Below are positions 35,078-44,300 of a stretch of DNA of 64,000 bases, piece after piece. The notes beneath the pieces are model-generated. The model saw nothing but the letters and a program-made list of their open reading frames with translations. It ran no database searches and was not told where the DNA came from. Source of the DNA: Marinilabiliales bacterium (lineage in GTDB: Bacteria > Bacteroidota > Bacteroidia > Bacteroidales > SZUA-534). Numbering within the stretch: the first letter of the stretch is position 1; each line of letters begins with the position of its first letter. A program made the position numbers and the translations under genes. The stretch lies in NCBI GenBank assembly GCA_003512955.1, contig DOTG01000033.1, positions 62,001-126,000 on the forward strand. The letters run 5' to 3'.

Positions 35078-37351
35078 ATGAAAAGAGGCCATATTCTAGC
35101 AACACTGATTCTTTCGGGAATAAGTTTTACAAATTTTATCCAGGCGCAAACCCCAAAAGGGACTTGGCGCGAACACCTTCCTTACAATGAAGGGAAAGTC
35201 GTTGCCATTACCGATGAACGGGTGTATTGTGCCACAAACCTGTCCCTATTTTATTATGACAAAACCGATGGCTCGATTCAGAAACTTTCCAAAATTAACG
35301 GACTGAGCGATTTGGGGATTGGGTACGTAGCCTATAACGAAAAAAACAAAAAACTTTTGGTGGGTTTCAGTAACGGGAACATCGATCTTTTTGAAGGGGA
35401 CACCAAGATAAATTTTCCAGACATTAAGATGAAAAACATGGTGGCAGATAAGTCTATTTACCACATCAGCATGGTGGGTGATTTTGCTTACATCTCTTTC
35501 GGATTTGGAATTGTTGTGTTCAACCTTCAGAAAAATGAAATTTCTGACACATATATTTTGGGTGCAGGAGGTTCCTATATGAAAGTGAATGGGACGGCTA
35601 TTTTTAATGACTCCATTTTTGCCTGCACCGACAAGGGATTATATAAAGCAGCCATTGGCGATCCATTTTTGAGCAATTACACCAATTGGGAAAAGGAGAC
35701 AGGATTGTATAATCCCTCAGCCGCCTGTTATACACCTGTGGTTTATGGAAACCAACTGTTCGTGCTTAATAAATTTTCAAATCCGGAATCTTCATTGGTA
35801 AACCGGAACAACGGCCAAAAATGGGACACAATTTTTACCAATTTGGACAAGGTACGTTCCTTATCGGTTTCAAACAACAAACTGGTTGTAATAAAAATCT
35901 ATCATGTACTCACTTATAACCAAGAATTAGGCTTGGAATCGAACTATAGCGCGCATTATGCCCAACACGCCTTATACGATGAAGATGGAAAACTGTGGTT
36001 GGCCGACTCTAAAGAAGGCCTTTTGCTGAATACGCCAGAAAAATATAAAACGGTCATTCTCCCCGATGGACCGCCAACCAGCAACGTGTTCGAGATTTGT
36101 TACCAAAACAATCAAATCGCCGTACTTCCTGGTGGATATAGGCGTTCAGGAGAAGCTGCTTTTTTAAAGGCGAATGCTTATACCTTTTCAAATGAAACGT
36201 GGAACTCATTTGATAAAGCTACTCAGGATTCTTTGGCCGGGGTCAGTGATGCCGTCTGTATGGCATCAAATAGTCAATATACCTATATCGGGACATGGGG
36301 TAATGGTTTAATTGAATTGAAGAACGGTGTTTTTTCCAAAATTTATAGGTGGGCAGACATCCCGGAATTGGGTTCCAATTTTATAAGTAGCCTGAACTTT
36401 GATTCAAAAGGTAACCTGTGGATAATTGCACGAAAAAGTCAGACCCCAATTATAGTAAAAACGGCTACAGGGGAATGGTACAGCTATTCCTATGACGGGT
36501 CGTTAAGCAATATTCAAACCTATAAATCGATACTAACTTCGAATGGTGATTTTTGGCATGTTGGATTAAGAGGGGAAGGTGTTTTTATTTGGAACACCAA
36601 CCAGACCCCAGCAACAGCTAGTGATGACAAGTACACATCCATTACCATCAAGGATAAACTTAGCACATACAGCCAAGAGGTTAATGATATTGTAGAAGAT
36701 TTGGATGGGACTATTTGGCTAGGTACTGCCGATGGTGTTGTAGTTTATGATTACCCATATAATGCGCTCAGTCAAACTATTTATGCCCGGAAGCCACAAT
36801 TGGTGGTTGATGGCTATTTGAAAAACCTTTTAGAAGGAGAATCGGTTACCTCTATTGCCGTGGATGGTGCAAACCGCAAATGGATTGGTACCGATGGGGG
36901 CGGATTGTTTCTGGTTTCAGCCGATGGAACAGAGCAGATAATGGTATTGAATGTAGAGAACTCTAAATTGATTTCGGACAACATCATTTCGGTTGAAATA
37001 AATCAAAAAACCGGAGAGGTGTTTATTGGTACCGATAAAGGGGTGCAATCATACATGAGCACTGCCACAGCAAGCCAACCGGACTTTAACGCGGTACATA
37101 CGTTCCCAAATCCGGTAAAGGAAGGTTACAACGGGTTTATTACCATACGGGGGCTTATGTCGGATACTGAAGTGAAAATTACCGATTTATCGGGACATTT
37201 GGTTTTTGAAACCATGAGCAATGGGGGTGATGCCATTTGGAATGGAAAAAACCTTAACGGAGAGAATGTCGAGACAGGAATTTATCTTGTTTTTTGTGTC
37301 ACTCCATTAGGATCAGAAACACAAGCAACAAAGATTTTAATTGTGCGGTAA
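35078..37351 (+). CDS. porZ: PorZ-like type IX secretion surface protein
   Basis: 757 residues: a Sec signal peptide (to about 23, FIQAQ), WREHLPYNEGKVVAI, two consecutive beta-propeller regions with repeated W-x-G-T-x-x-G-G-L/V motifs (for example IWLGTADGVVVYD), and a C-terminal type A sorting domain of about 75 residues (FPNPV...TGIYLVFC...KILIV). This matches PorZ, the T9SS attachment-complex protein that delivers A-LPS to the sortase PorU in Porphyromonas gingivalis. The length is close to the P. gingivalis protein. recO follows at once. Confidence 0.82.
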   Translation: MKRGHILATLILSGISFTNFIQAQTPKGTWREHLPYNEGKVVAITDERVYCATNLSLFYYDKTDGSIQKLSKINGLSDLGIGYVAYNEKNKKLLVGFSNGNIDLFEGDTKINFPDIKMKNMVADKSIYHISMVGDFAYISFGFGIVVFNLQKNEISDTYILGAGGSYMKVNGTAIFNDSIFACTDKGLYKAAIGDPFLSNYTNWEKETGLYNPSAACYTPVVYGNQLFVLNKFSNPESSLVNRNNGQKWDTIFTNLDKVRSLSVSNNKLVVIKIYHVLTYNQELGLESNYSAHYAQHALYDEDGKLWLADSKEGLLLNTPEKYKTVILPDGPPTSNVFEICYQNNQIAVLPGGYRRSGEAAFLKANAYTFSNETWNSFDKATQDSLAGVSDAVCMASNSQYTYIGTWGNGLIELKNGVFSKIYRWADIPELGSNFISSLNFDSKGNLWIIARKSQTPIIVKTATGEWYSYSYDGSLSNIQTYKSILTSNGDFWHVGLRGEGVFIWNTNQTPATASDDKYTSITIKDKLSTYSQEVNDIVEDLDGTIWLGTADGVVVYDYPYNALSQTIYARKPQLVVDGYLKNLLEGESVTSIAVDGANRKWIGTDGGGLFLVSADGTEQIMVLNVENSKLISDNIISVEINQKTGEVFIGTDKGVQSYMSTATASQPDFNAVHTFPNPVKEGYNGFITIRGLMSDTEVKITDLSGHLVFETMSNGGDAIWNGKNLNGENVETGIYLVFCVTPLGSETQATKILIVR

Positions 37352-37352
37352 C

Positions 37353-38069
37353 ATGTTGACTCATACTGAGGCTATTGTTTTAAATTACACCAAATATTCC
37401 GATAGTTCCCTTATTGCCCATACTCTTACAAGCCATTATGGAAGGCAATCGTTGATGGTACATGGAATCGGGAAATCAAAACAAAACCGGCTGGGGTTTT
37501 TTCAACCTCTTTTTTTGCTTGATATTCACTTGTATTTCAAACCGGGACAGATTCAAAAAATTAAGGAATTTAAATTGCTTATCCCACTTCAGGAACTTAG
37601 CCAGAATGTTTATAAAAACACGATAGCCCTGTTTCTTTCTGAAGTTTTATATCGTTGTGTAAAAGAGGAGTTTGCCGATGAACAGCTTTTTGGTTTTGTA
37701 AAAACATCCATCTTAATTCTTGACGAAATAAAATCCGGAATCCCATTGTTCCACATTGCCTTTATGGTAAAATTGGCCCGCCGCCTGGGATTTATGACCG
37801 ATGAAAAGATTCAAAAAGACTATTTCGATTTTAAAGAGGGACACGAAATAGATTTTAAACCGCCCCATGATTTTTATATTGGCAAAGAAGGTCACAATAT
37901 TCTTATCGAATTATTGCATCAACCCTATACCGAGTTGGAAAATTTATCAGTAACTTTAATACAGCGAAATTACCTGCTTGATGCGGTTGTATTGCTTTAC
38001 GAACACCAAATATTAAATTTTAAAGCAATCAAATCATACCCGGTGTTGAAAGAGGTTTTTTCGCAATAG
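37353..38069 (+). CDS. recO: DNA repair protein RecO
   Basis: 238 residues. The N-terminal OB fold begins MLTHTEAIVLNYTKYSDSSLIAHTLTSHYGR, the RecO signature; the C-terminal helical bundle follows. It loads RecA on SSB-coated single-stranded DNA with RecR in the RecFOR pathway. The zinc-finger cysteines of some RecO proteins are absent. The start is the ATG at 37353, one base after the porZ stop, so the pair is probably co-transcribed. Confidence 0.93.
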   Translation: MLTHTEAIVLNYTKYSDSSLIAHTLTSHYGRQSLMVHGIGKSKQNRLGFFQPLFLLDIHLYFKPGQIQKIKEFKLLIPLQELSQNVYKNTIALFLSEVLYRCVKEEFADEQLFGFVKTSILILDEIKSGIPLFHIAFMVKLARRLGFMTDEKIQKDYFDFKEGHEIDFKPPHDFYIGKEGHNILIELLHQPYTELENLSVTLIQRNYLLDAVVLLYEHQILNFKAIKSYPVLKEVFSQ

Positions 38070-38099
38070 TCACGTAGTTAACCCATTTTTTCAATTTTC

Positions 38100-39251
38100 A
38101 TGAGCAAGAAAAACATATTCTCAAAAATCCCCAACCAGGGAAAGACCATCTTTGCCATCATGTCGGAGCTGGCCCAGCAACATCAAGCCATCGATCTTTC
38201 AAGGGGATTCCCCGATTTTAACACGCACCAGGAACTTATGGATTTGTATTGTTCTTTTATTCAAAAAGGATACAACCAATACGCTCCCGTAGATGGACTC
38301 ATGTCGTTACGGGAACGCATTGCCGAGATGACCCAAAGTCTGTACCAGGCGGAGTACCTTCCCGATTCTGAAATAACCATTACCGGCGGGGCTACTGAAG
38401 CATTGTTTACAGCCATAACCGCTTTTGTGCGCGAAGGAGACGAAGTTCTGATTTTTGAGCCGGCTTACGATAGTTATTCGCCCGCCGTAAAATTAAATGG
38501 CGGTATCCCGGCGTTTATTGAAATGCCCCGTCCGAACTATTCTTTCGACTGGGAAAGCCTTCAAAGAGCAATTACCGGAAACACCCGGATGATTATTTTA
38601 AACAACCCCCACAATCCCACTGGGGCAGTGATGTCGGCTTGGGATGTGGAAAAACTAAGTAAAATTGTAAAAGGCACCAACATTCTGCTGTTAAGCGACG
38701 AAGTGTATGAACACGTAGTGTTTGATGGAGCCTCGCACGAAAGCCTGGCGCTTTATCCCAAGCTAAAAGATAGGACGGTTATTGTAAATTCTTTTGGGAA
38801 AACATTTCATGTTACCGGGTGGCGGATTGGTTATGTGCTGGCTCCAAAAGAACTAATGAACGAATTCCGGAAAATCCATCAGTTTTTAATGTACACCGTC
38901 AATACCCCGGTTCAATATGCATTTGAAGAGTTCCTGAAAACACCACACCCGTTCCAGCAAATTAAAGAAATGTACCAGCGTAAGAGGGATATTTTGGTCA
39001 AGGGCCTGGAGGGGACAAAGTTTAAGGTTTCGCCATCAAAAGGCACCTATTTTCAGTGTGTTGATTATGCGGCAATCTCTGATGAAAAGGATTTTGAATT
39101 TGCCAGCAGGCTAATCCGTGAAAATAATGTGGCTTCAATTCCAACATCTTATTTTTACAAAGCGAAAAACGACAATAAAGTGATACGTTTCTGCTTTGCC
39201 AAGCAAGACGAAACTCTTTACAAAGCTCTTGAGCAGCTTTCAAAAATTTAA
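38100..39251 (+). CDS. PLP-dependent aminotransferase (methionine/aromatic type)
   Basis: 383 residues of fold type I, class I/II aminotransferase. Visible are SRGFPDF, GYNQYAPVDG, TGGATEALFTAI, NNPHNPTGAVMS, LSDEVYEHVVFDG and the PLP Schiff-base lysine in SFGKTFHVTGWRIGY, followed by RFCFAK with the carboxylate-binding Arg. The pattern is like YbdL (methionine aminotransferase) and kynurenine aminotransferases. It may serve methionine salvage, but substrate specificity cannot be read from sequence. Confidence 0.9.
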   Translation: MSKKNIFSKIPNQGKTIFAIMSELAQQHQAIDLSRGFPDFNTHQELMDLYCSFIQKGYNQYAPVDGLMSLRERIAEMTQSLYQAEYLPDSEITITGGATEALFTAITAFVREGDEVLIFEPAYDSYSPAVKLNGGIPAFIEMPRPNYSFDWESLQRAITGNTRMIILNNPHNPTGAVMSAWDVEKLSKIVKGTNILLLSDEVYEHVVFDGASHESLALYPKLKDRTVIVNSFGKTFHVTGWRIGYVLAPKELMNEFRKIHQFLMYTVNTPVQYAFEEFLKTPHPFQQIKEMYQRKRDILVKGLEGTKFKVSPSKGTYFQCVDYAAISDEKDFEFASRLIRENNVASIPTSYFYKAKNDNKVIRFCFAKQDETLYKALEQLSKI

Positions 39252-39573
39252 AATCCCGGTGTTTATTGATTAATTTTTACTGCAACCGGCAAAAATAGGA
39301 TAGGATAATTGTGTATTTACACAATACTATGGGGATAAGATTATATGCTATTTCTTTTTTCAAATTGCTTACAGAAATTACCAGCACAACAAAAAATTCA
39401 ACTATTTTTAATCCTAAATTCTCGATTGTAGAAATTTTGTTTTTATGTTTTACACTTTAAAGTTACCATAGTTAAAATACAATTTTAACTAACACGATAT
39501 AAGTTACAAACAGACACCTGCTTAAACAAAAACAACGTTAATTTAACACGGAACTACTTAAATAAATCTTTTC
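39252..39573. other. 322-base intergenic region with an 18-base palindrome
   Basis: No coding frame. It contains the palindrome at 39308-39325 and AT-rich DNA before the acid phosphatase gene. No TAxxTTTG box at a good distance from that gene. Confidence 0.6.
39308..39325. promoter_or_regulatory. Candidate operator palindrome
   Basis: ATTGTGTA-TT-TACACAAT, an exact 18-base palindrome, about 250 bases before the acid phosphatase gene. Its spacing resembles Crp/Fnr-type dyads but is not an exact match to a known consensus. A Crp/Fnr gene is in this window at 3172. Confidence 0.4.
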
Positions 39574-40383
39574 ATGAAAAACCTTCTCTTTGTTTTAAAT
39601 ATTTTTATTTGGATTGCTATTAACCCCTCTTTGGCACAAGATGCAGATAGTAACGAAAAATTATCGGAAAGCGAACATTTGGTGATGGCAACCGACTGGT
39701 TTCAAAAATCGGCCGAAATGCGGGCTTGTTATTATCAGGCTTACCAATTAGCTAAATGGAGACTGGATCAGAAATTAGCCTCCCGACAAAATCAGAAACC
39801 CGCTGCTATTGTATTCGATATTGATGAAACAGTTCTCGATAATAGCGCTTATGAGGTTCATTTAATTCAAACCGGGCAACTTTATACCTCCGAAGGCTGG
39901 AAACAGTGGACTGACAGGGTGGATGCCAGAGCCTTACCGGGCGCACTGGAATTTACAAAATATGCAAAAAGTAAAGGGGTAGAAGTGATTTACATTTCTA
40001 ACAGGAAAGCAGATGAACGGGAACCGACATTGAAAAACTTGAAAAAAGAGGGATTTCCAAATGCCGACTCCGTTTTTTTGTTTTTGAGGGAAATAAACCA
40101 GAATAATGATAAAACCATGCGCCGGATTACAGTCATCGAAACATACGATGTGCTTTTATATGTGGGCGATAATTTAACCGATTTTAGCCAAATCTTTGCG
40201 GAGCGGGGAGCCGACTTGGGGTTTCAGGTGGTGGATTCGTTACGGGATTTGTTTGGCGATAATTACATCATTCTGCCCAACCCAACTTACGGAGAATGGG
40301 AGGGCGCCATCTATGGGAACAACTATAAACAAACCCCGGAAAAAAAGAGAGCTTTGCGGAAAAGGGTTTTAAAAGGGTATTGA
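39574..40383 (+). CDS. 5'-nucleotidase / acid phosphatase, lipoprotein e(P4)-like
   Basis: 269 residues of the HAD superfamily class III/C acid phosphatases. Catalytic FDIDETVLDN with D82 and D84; downstream are VIYISNRK with the conserved Asn-Arg and the acidic YVGDNLTDF motif. The signal peptide ends SLAQ (residue 21) with no lipobox Cys, so here it is a soluble periplasmic form, unlike the Haemophilus lipoprotein. It probably dephosphorylates nucleotides to nucleosides. Confidence 0.92.
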   Translation: MKNLLFVLNIFIWIAINPSLAQDADSNEKLSESEHLVMATDWFQKSAEMRACYYQAYQLAKWRLDQKLASRQNQKPAAIVFDIDETVLDNSAYEVHLIQTGQLYTSEGWKQWTDRVDARALPGALEFTKYAKSKGVEVIYISNRKADEREPTLKNLKKEGFPNADSVFLFLREINQNNDKTMRRITVIETYDVLLYVGDNLTDFSQIFAERGADLGFQVVDSLRDLFGDNYIILPNPTYGEWEGAIYGNNYKQTPEKKRALRKRVLKGY

Positions 40384-40439
40384 TAGTTTTTTGGGAGTGG
40401 GCGTGTATTTTATTTATCAAAAACAATTATAGCTGAAGG

Positions 40440-41240
40440 ATGGAGATGAAAGGAAATTTGCTGAAAATGGATACGGTTCTCGATAATCCGGTTCATTATC
40501 AGTTGAATCTTGGAGGAGACTTTTTAAATATAAATACCTGGTTAGGCAAAAAAATCACTTACCACTTTATAGGCGAAATTTACTGCATTCATTGTGGACG
40601 AAAGACCAACAAGTCCTTTTCGCAGGGATATTGTTATCCTTGTTTTATTAGTTTACCCGAAACAGATGAAAGTGTAGTCCGCCCCGAACTCAACAGGGCG
40701 CATGAAGGAATTTCCCGGAACATGGAATGGTCGCGAAAACACGATTTAATCGATCACTTTGTCTATCTTTCTTTTACCAGCGAGTTAAAAGTAGGGGTAA
40801 CCCGGCATTTAAATATTCCCACCAGGTGGATCGATCAAGGGGCAGAATATGCAATCAAATTGGCCAAAACACCATACCGGCAGCTGGCGGGTTTGATTGA
40901 GGTTTCGTTAAAACCATATCTCAGCGACAAAACAAATTGGCGAAAAATGCTCAGTAGCAGTGTAATGGAAATTCCAGATATGGTTCAATTCAAAAAGCAT
41001 TTTGAGGCGTTGGTTCCCGGACCCTACCAGAAATTCATTGTTGATGATAATGAAGTGACAAACATTTCTTATCCTGTTCAAAAATACCCTTTGAAAGTGG
41101 CGGGTTTAAACCTTGATAAGGAACCTGATTTTTCCGGAATCTTGTCAGGAATCAAAGGACAGTATCTTTTATTTGAGGATGGAAATGTACTCAATGTTCG
41201 GAAATTTGCTGGATACCAGGTGATTCTACAGGTTGAATGA
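40440..41240 (+). CDS. DUF2797 domain-containing protein
   Basis: 266 residues (or 264/258 from later Mets at 40446/40464). A zinc-ribbon-like cysteine set, IYCIHCGRKTNKSFSQGYCYPCF, sits near residues 48-70. The segment HFVYLSFTSELKVGVTRHLNIPTRWIDQGA resembles the GIY-YIG-like core of DUF2797. The family is widespread and uncharacterised; a nucleic-acid role is only suspected. It is followed by a good terminator and stands alone. Confidence 0.82.
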   Translation: MEMKGNLLKMDTVLDNPVHYQLNLGGDFLNINTWLGKKITYHFIGEIYCIHCGRKTNKSFSQGYCYPCFISLPETDESVVRPELNRAHEGISRNMEWSRKHDLIDHFVYLSFTSELKVGVTRHLNIPTRWIDQGAEYAIKLAKTPYRQLAGLIEVSLKPYLSDKTNWRKMLSSSVMEIPDMVQFKKHFEALVPGPYQKFIVDDNEVTNISYPVQKYPLKVAGLNLDKEPDFSGILSGIKGQYLLFEDGNVLNVRKFAGYQVILQVE

Positions 41241-41275
41241 CTTTCATGGGAAATTAAAAAGCTTTAAAAACAAAA

Positions 41276-41305
41276 AGCAGGCCGGGGAGACCTGCTCTTT
41301 ATTTT
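41276..41305 (+). terminator. Intrinsic terminator of the DUF2797 gene
   Basis: AGCAGG, 9-base loop, CCTGCT, then CTTTATTTT; about 35 bases past the stop. Confidence 0.7.
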
Positions 41306-41349
41306 GCGGAATGATTTCTTATGAACAACAAACCTTATTAATTACTTTA

Positions 41350-41565
41350 TTAAATGAGCCGCGTTTTGAGGGGAAAATCCCAAAAGAGACGGTTCTGTTC
41401 AAATAAAGCAGTTGCGACCAATTGGTCAAAATCATCATTCCGCCATACCGTAATTCCATCTGTATTAATAAAATCAACAACTGAGGATGTTGTTGTATTG
41501 AACTCATAAACCAACCAAAATTTACCATTATTAGGATTTGGAATCACGGTAATACTTTTTATATG
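41350..41565 (-). pseudogene. Possible remnant of a T9SS type A sorting domain
   Basis: On the minus strand the frame reads ITVIPNPNNGKFWLVYEFN followed by SSVVDFINTDGITVW. This matches the start of the Por-secretion C-terminal domain (PNPNNGKF, then strand, then a turn before a second strand). No start codon, signal peptide or cargo domain precedes it (an in-frame stop lies just upstream). After DFPLKTRLI it stops without the usual last strand. A TATATTTG box (41577-41570) lies upstream, so a short real gene is not excluded. Confidence 0.35.
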
Positions 41566-41835
41566 TTTACAAATATACGTTAAAATTTAATCTCCATCTA
41601 ATAACAGATACCTTTTTGAAATGTTTAAGATGTTTTAGTCTTAATTTCAAAAAAGTATAAATTTTTATGAAGAATTGTTTTTTTTCTCTCTTTAACTTGT
41701 AGAAACAGACAAAACCAGAACAGATTTCCTTTTCTTTGTTTTTTTTTGAAACTGTTTTTAAATTCGTAATAATAATAAAATTAAAATGCAGAAAGCAATG
41801 ACCTGCAAAAAAGATAGACACTAAAAAACCACAGA

Positions 41836-42846
41836 ATGAAAAGAATAGGCATTTACATCATAGCAACAGTAATGGTAGGTTTGGGATGCAGCCGCGATAA
41901 GTTAAAAAGGGACTTGCTTCCGGGTGTTTCTGGTTCGGCGGGAGAGGTGGTTATTGTAATGGAGCCCTCCGTGTGGAGTTCTGAGACAGGGAAGAATTTC
42001 CGTGCCTTGTTAACCGAGGAAACTCCGGGTCTTCCTCAGAGTGAACCCTTACTGAATCCGGTAAGTATTTCGATGAAGGCCTTTACTGAGCTGTTCAAAA
42101 TTCACCGGAACCTTATTATTGCACAAATTTCACCGTCCATTGAAAAGAGAGGAATCCAGGTGGAATATAACAAATGGGCCAAACCCCAGCTTGTGATTAC
42201 CATGTTGGCTCCCAACCGTCAAAGTTTCGATTCTCTTTTTATGGAGAATGAACAGAAAATATTGGGTCTTTTACTTAAAGCCGAACGGGATAGGTTGATT
42301 CAGAATTATGAAAATTATCCGGAACTCACGTTAATCCGCCGGATTGAAAAAAATGCCGGACTGAAGTTGACCATTCCAAAAGGGTATTCTTACGATATGG
42401 ACACAATCAACTTCCACTGGATTGCCTTAGAGACGCCGGATATTAGCCAGGGGCTTTTTATTTATTATTACGATTATACCGACTCCTCAACCTTTACGGC
42501 CAATTATTTGATTGAAAAACGGAACGAATTTCTTAAAAAGTTTGTTAGTTCCCAAGCCCCGGGTTCGTATATGACCACCGAACTTCAGGTTTTTCCGGTA
42601 TTCCGATCTTTTGAGTTGAATGGAAAATATACCGCCGAATTACGTGGATTATGGAAGATGGAGAATGATTTTATGGGCGGCCCATTTGTCAGCATTAGTC
42701 AATTGGACCCATACCGAAACCGGGTGGTAACCGTAGAAGGTTTTGTATATGCACCCAAGTTTAACAAGCGCAATTACATACGGCAGTTGGAGGCCATTCT
42801 TTATAGTCTTCAGATTGTTGATCCAAAACAGGCCGATAAAAAATAG
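41836..42846 (+). CDS. DUF4837 family lipoprotein
   Basis: 336 residues with a lipoprotein signal (lipobox GLGC, C18). The mature region SGSAGEVVIVMEPSVWSSETG, then IHRNLIIAQISP, matches DUF4837, a Bacteroidota-specific family of unknown role. It is presumably at the outer membrane. Single gene; a terminator shared with rdgB follows. Confidence 0.82.
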   Translation: MKRIGIYIIATVMVGLGCSRDKLKRDLLPGVSGSAGEVVIVMEPSVWSSETGKNFRALLTEETPGLPQSEPLLNPVSISMKAFTELFKIHRNLIIAQISPSIEKRGIQVEYNKWAKPQLVITMLAPNRQSFDSLFMENEQKILGLLLKAERDRLIQNYENYPELTLIRRIEKNAGLKLTIPKGYSYDMDTINFHWIALETPDISQGLFIYYYDYTDSSTFTANYLIEKRNEFLKKFVSSQAPGSYMTTELQVFPVFRSFELNGKYTAELRGLWKMENDFMGGPFVSISQLDPYRNRVVTVEGFVYAPKFNKRNYIRQLEAILYSLQIVDPKQADKK

Positions 42847-42862
42847 CTTTTCGTTTAATAAC

Positions 42863-42902
42863 AAAAAAAGGCAATTCAAAATAATAGTGAGTTGCCTTTT
42901 TT
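42863..42902. terminator. Bidirectional terminator between the DUF4837 gene and rdgB
   Basis: AAAAAAGGCAA pairs with TTGCCTTTTTT across a 17-base loop; runs of A on one side and T on the other serve both convergent genes. Confidence 0.82.
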
Positions 42903-42906
42903 GTTG

Positions 42907-43524
42907 TCAAATTCCGGGTAAAGCTAACATGTTTGCAAAAAAGGCTATCAACTTTTGCATGGCCAATCCCCGGTGGCTTATTTTGTTTTTTAGCTCCATC
43001 GGCATTTGGGCGAACGTATCTTCATAGCCATCGGGTTTAAAAATAGGATCGTAACCAAACCCGGAGATCCCGTTCTTTTCAGTTAATAGGGTTCCTTTTA
43101 CCACCCCTTCAAACAAAAATTCCTGATGGTTAAAGATTAAGCAGATGACCGTACGGAATTGGGCTCTGCGGTTTTCAACACCGTGCAATTTTTTCAACAC
43201 CAATTGAATGTTGTCTTCCGGGTTCTTTCCTTCACCGGCATACCTGGCCGAGATGACTCCTGGTTCGCCATTGAGTGCTTCAATCTCAAGTCCGGTATCG
43301 TCGGCAAAAACATTTTTATGCAATTTATTGTAGATGTAGCGCGCCTTGAAACGGGCGTTACCTTCTAGCGTAGGTTCATCTTCTGGAATATCATCACCGA
43401 AACCGGCATCATGTAAACCAATGACATTGAAAAAGTCATTTAACAGGTGATTTACCTCTTCAAGTTTGTGCTTGTTTTGCGTGGCAAAAATCAAGGTTTC
43501 TTTTCCCAATGAGTTCAAGTTCAT
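42907..43524 (-). CDS. rdgB: XTP/dITP diphosphatase (non-canonical purine NTP pyrophosphatase)
   Basis: It hydrolyses ITP, dITP and XTP, cleaning the nucleotide pool. The 205-residue protein (ATG at 43524; three in-frame codons upstream with TTG are possible) shows FATQNKHKLEE, the EDEPTLEGNARFKA, VFADDTGLEIEAL and GFGYDPIF motifs of the HAM1/RdgB family. Length is normal. It is downstream of the beta-barrel gene at 43534, 9 bases apart, and so probably an operon with it. Confidence 0.96.
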   Translation of the reverse strand: MNLNSLGKETLIFATQNKHKLEEVNHLLNDFFNVIGLHDAGFGDDIPEDEPTLEGNARFKARYIYNKLHKNVFADDTGLEIEALNGEPGVISARYAGEGKNPEDNIQLVLKKLHGVENRRAQFRTVICLIFNHQEFLFEGVVKGTLLTEKNGISGFGYDPIFKPDGYEDTFAQMPMELKNKISHRGLAMQKLIAFFANMLALPGI

Positions 43525-43533
43525 TAACGGCAA

Positions 43534-44073
43534 TTAGAAATAAAAGTTAACACCCCCTCCAAACATGTGAGGAGCCGAATCGTACACCCCAATAGAGGCC
43601 TCAAACACAAATGCCATAGATTTATTTAATTCGATTTCGCAACCTAGGGGTATCCAAACGGGAAAATACACATTTCCTCCAAAATTCACATCGGCATCTA
43701 AACCCCCAAACAAATTCACATTTTTTGCCAGTTCGTAAGTTCCCAAAAATGTGGCATCGAGTCCAAAATCGCCATAAGTATGTGCCCCTGCACTAAAGGA
43801 GAAGTTTTTGTTGATACCAAATTCCACATCGCCACCAACATAACTGGTTGAACCCAAAACGCCAAACTTGAACCCCAAATCAATGCCAGAGGTAAGGCCA
43901 TAACCCGCGTGGCCAAAAAGGAGAAAATCATCGGCTCCACTGGCGATGATCATCGGTTCCACGCCTACCGAAAAGGTACCTTTTTTTAAAGTTTTAGCTG
44001 TGTTAAATACTTGGGCTGTGGCTTGAATCGTTATTAACGAAACGAATGCAAAAAAGAGGAAGTTCTTTATCAT
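43534..44073 (-). CDS. Small outer-membrane beta-barrel protein
   Basis: 179 residues with a Sec signal (cleavage TATAQ-V, residue 21) and about 8 amphipathic strands rich in Gly and aromatics, ending GGGVNFYF with the terminal Phe typical of outer-membrane barrels. The length suits an 8-strand OmpA/OmpX-like barrel. Exact family unknown. Promoter box at 44144-44151. Confidence 0.75.
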   Translation of the reverse strand: MIKNFLFFAFVSLITIQATAQVFNTAKTLKKGTFSVGVEPMIIASGADDFLLFGHAGYGLTSGIDLGFKFGVLGSTSYVGGDVEFGINKNFSFSAGAHTYGDFGLDATFLGTYELAKNVNLFGGLDADVNFGGNVYFPVWIPLGCEIELNKSMAFVFEASIGVYDSAPHMFGGGVNFYF

Positions 44074-44143
44074 GTTTTGAATTTTTTAGTTATTTATTTA
44101 CGCATGAATGTGTTGCTCGATGGCCCTACAGTTTTTCTGTTTA

Positions 44144-44151
44144 CAAAAATA
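44144..44151 (-). promoter_or_regulatory. -7 promoter box (TATTTTTG) for the barrel-rdgB pair
   Basis: Minus-strand TATTTTTG, 71 bases before the ATG at 44073; a TTG lies 22 bases upstream. Confidence 0.45.
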
Positions 44152-44244
44152 AGAGAAATGGATTAGATAGCAGCAAGTTGATAGGTTAAGAAATTTCTTT
44201 TTGAATTATTTTTTTATGTTATATACGACTTGAGTAATATGTAT

Positions 44245-44252
44245 TAACTTTG
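44245..44252 (+). promoter_or_regulatory. -7 promoter box (TAACTTTG) for the 131-aa protein gene
   Basis: Exact TAxxTTTG match 48 bases before the ATG at 44301; the nearest TTG is too close (12 bases) to be the -33 box. Confidence 0.45.
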
Positions 44253-44300
44253 TAGTCAGCAAGTAAAGATGTTTTAAAAAAAAACCTGAAATAAGAACCT

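Larger units (their letters stand above)
41241..41835. other. 595-base intergenic region
   Basis: It holds the DUF2797 terminator and, on the minus strand, a possible decayed T9SS sorting-domain fragment (41350-41565). The remainder before the DUF4837 gene is T-rich on the plus strand and I see nothing else in it; an 84-codon minus frame there (41567-41821) is low-complexity and not convincing. Confidence 0.55.

Noticed and set aside
41567..41821. 84-codon minus-strand frame
   Set aside because: Low-complexity Lys/Phe-rich translation of T-rich DNA, no plausible start context or homology.
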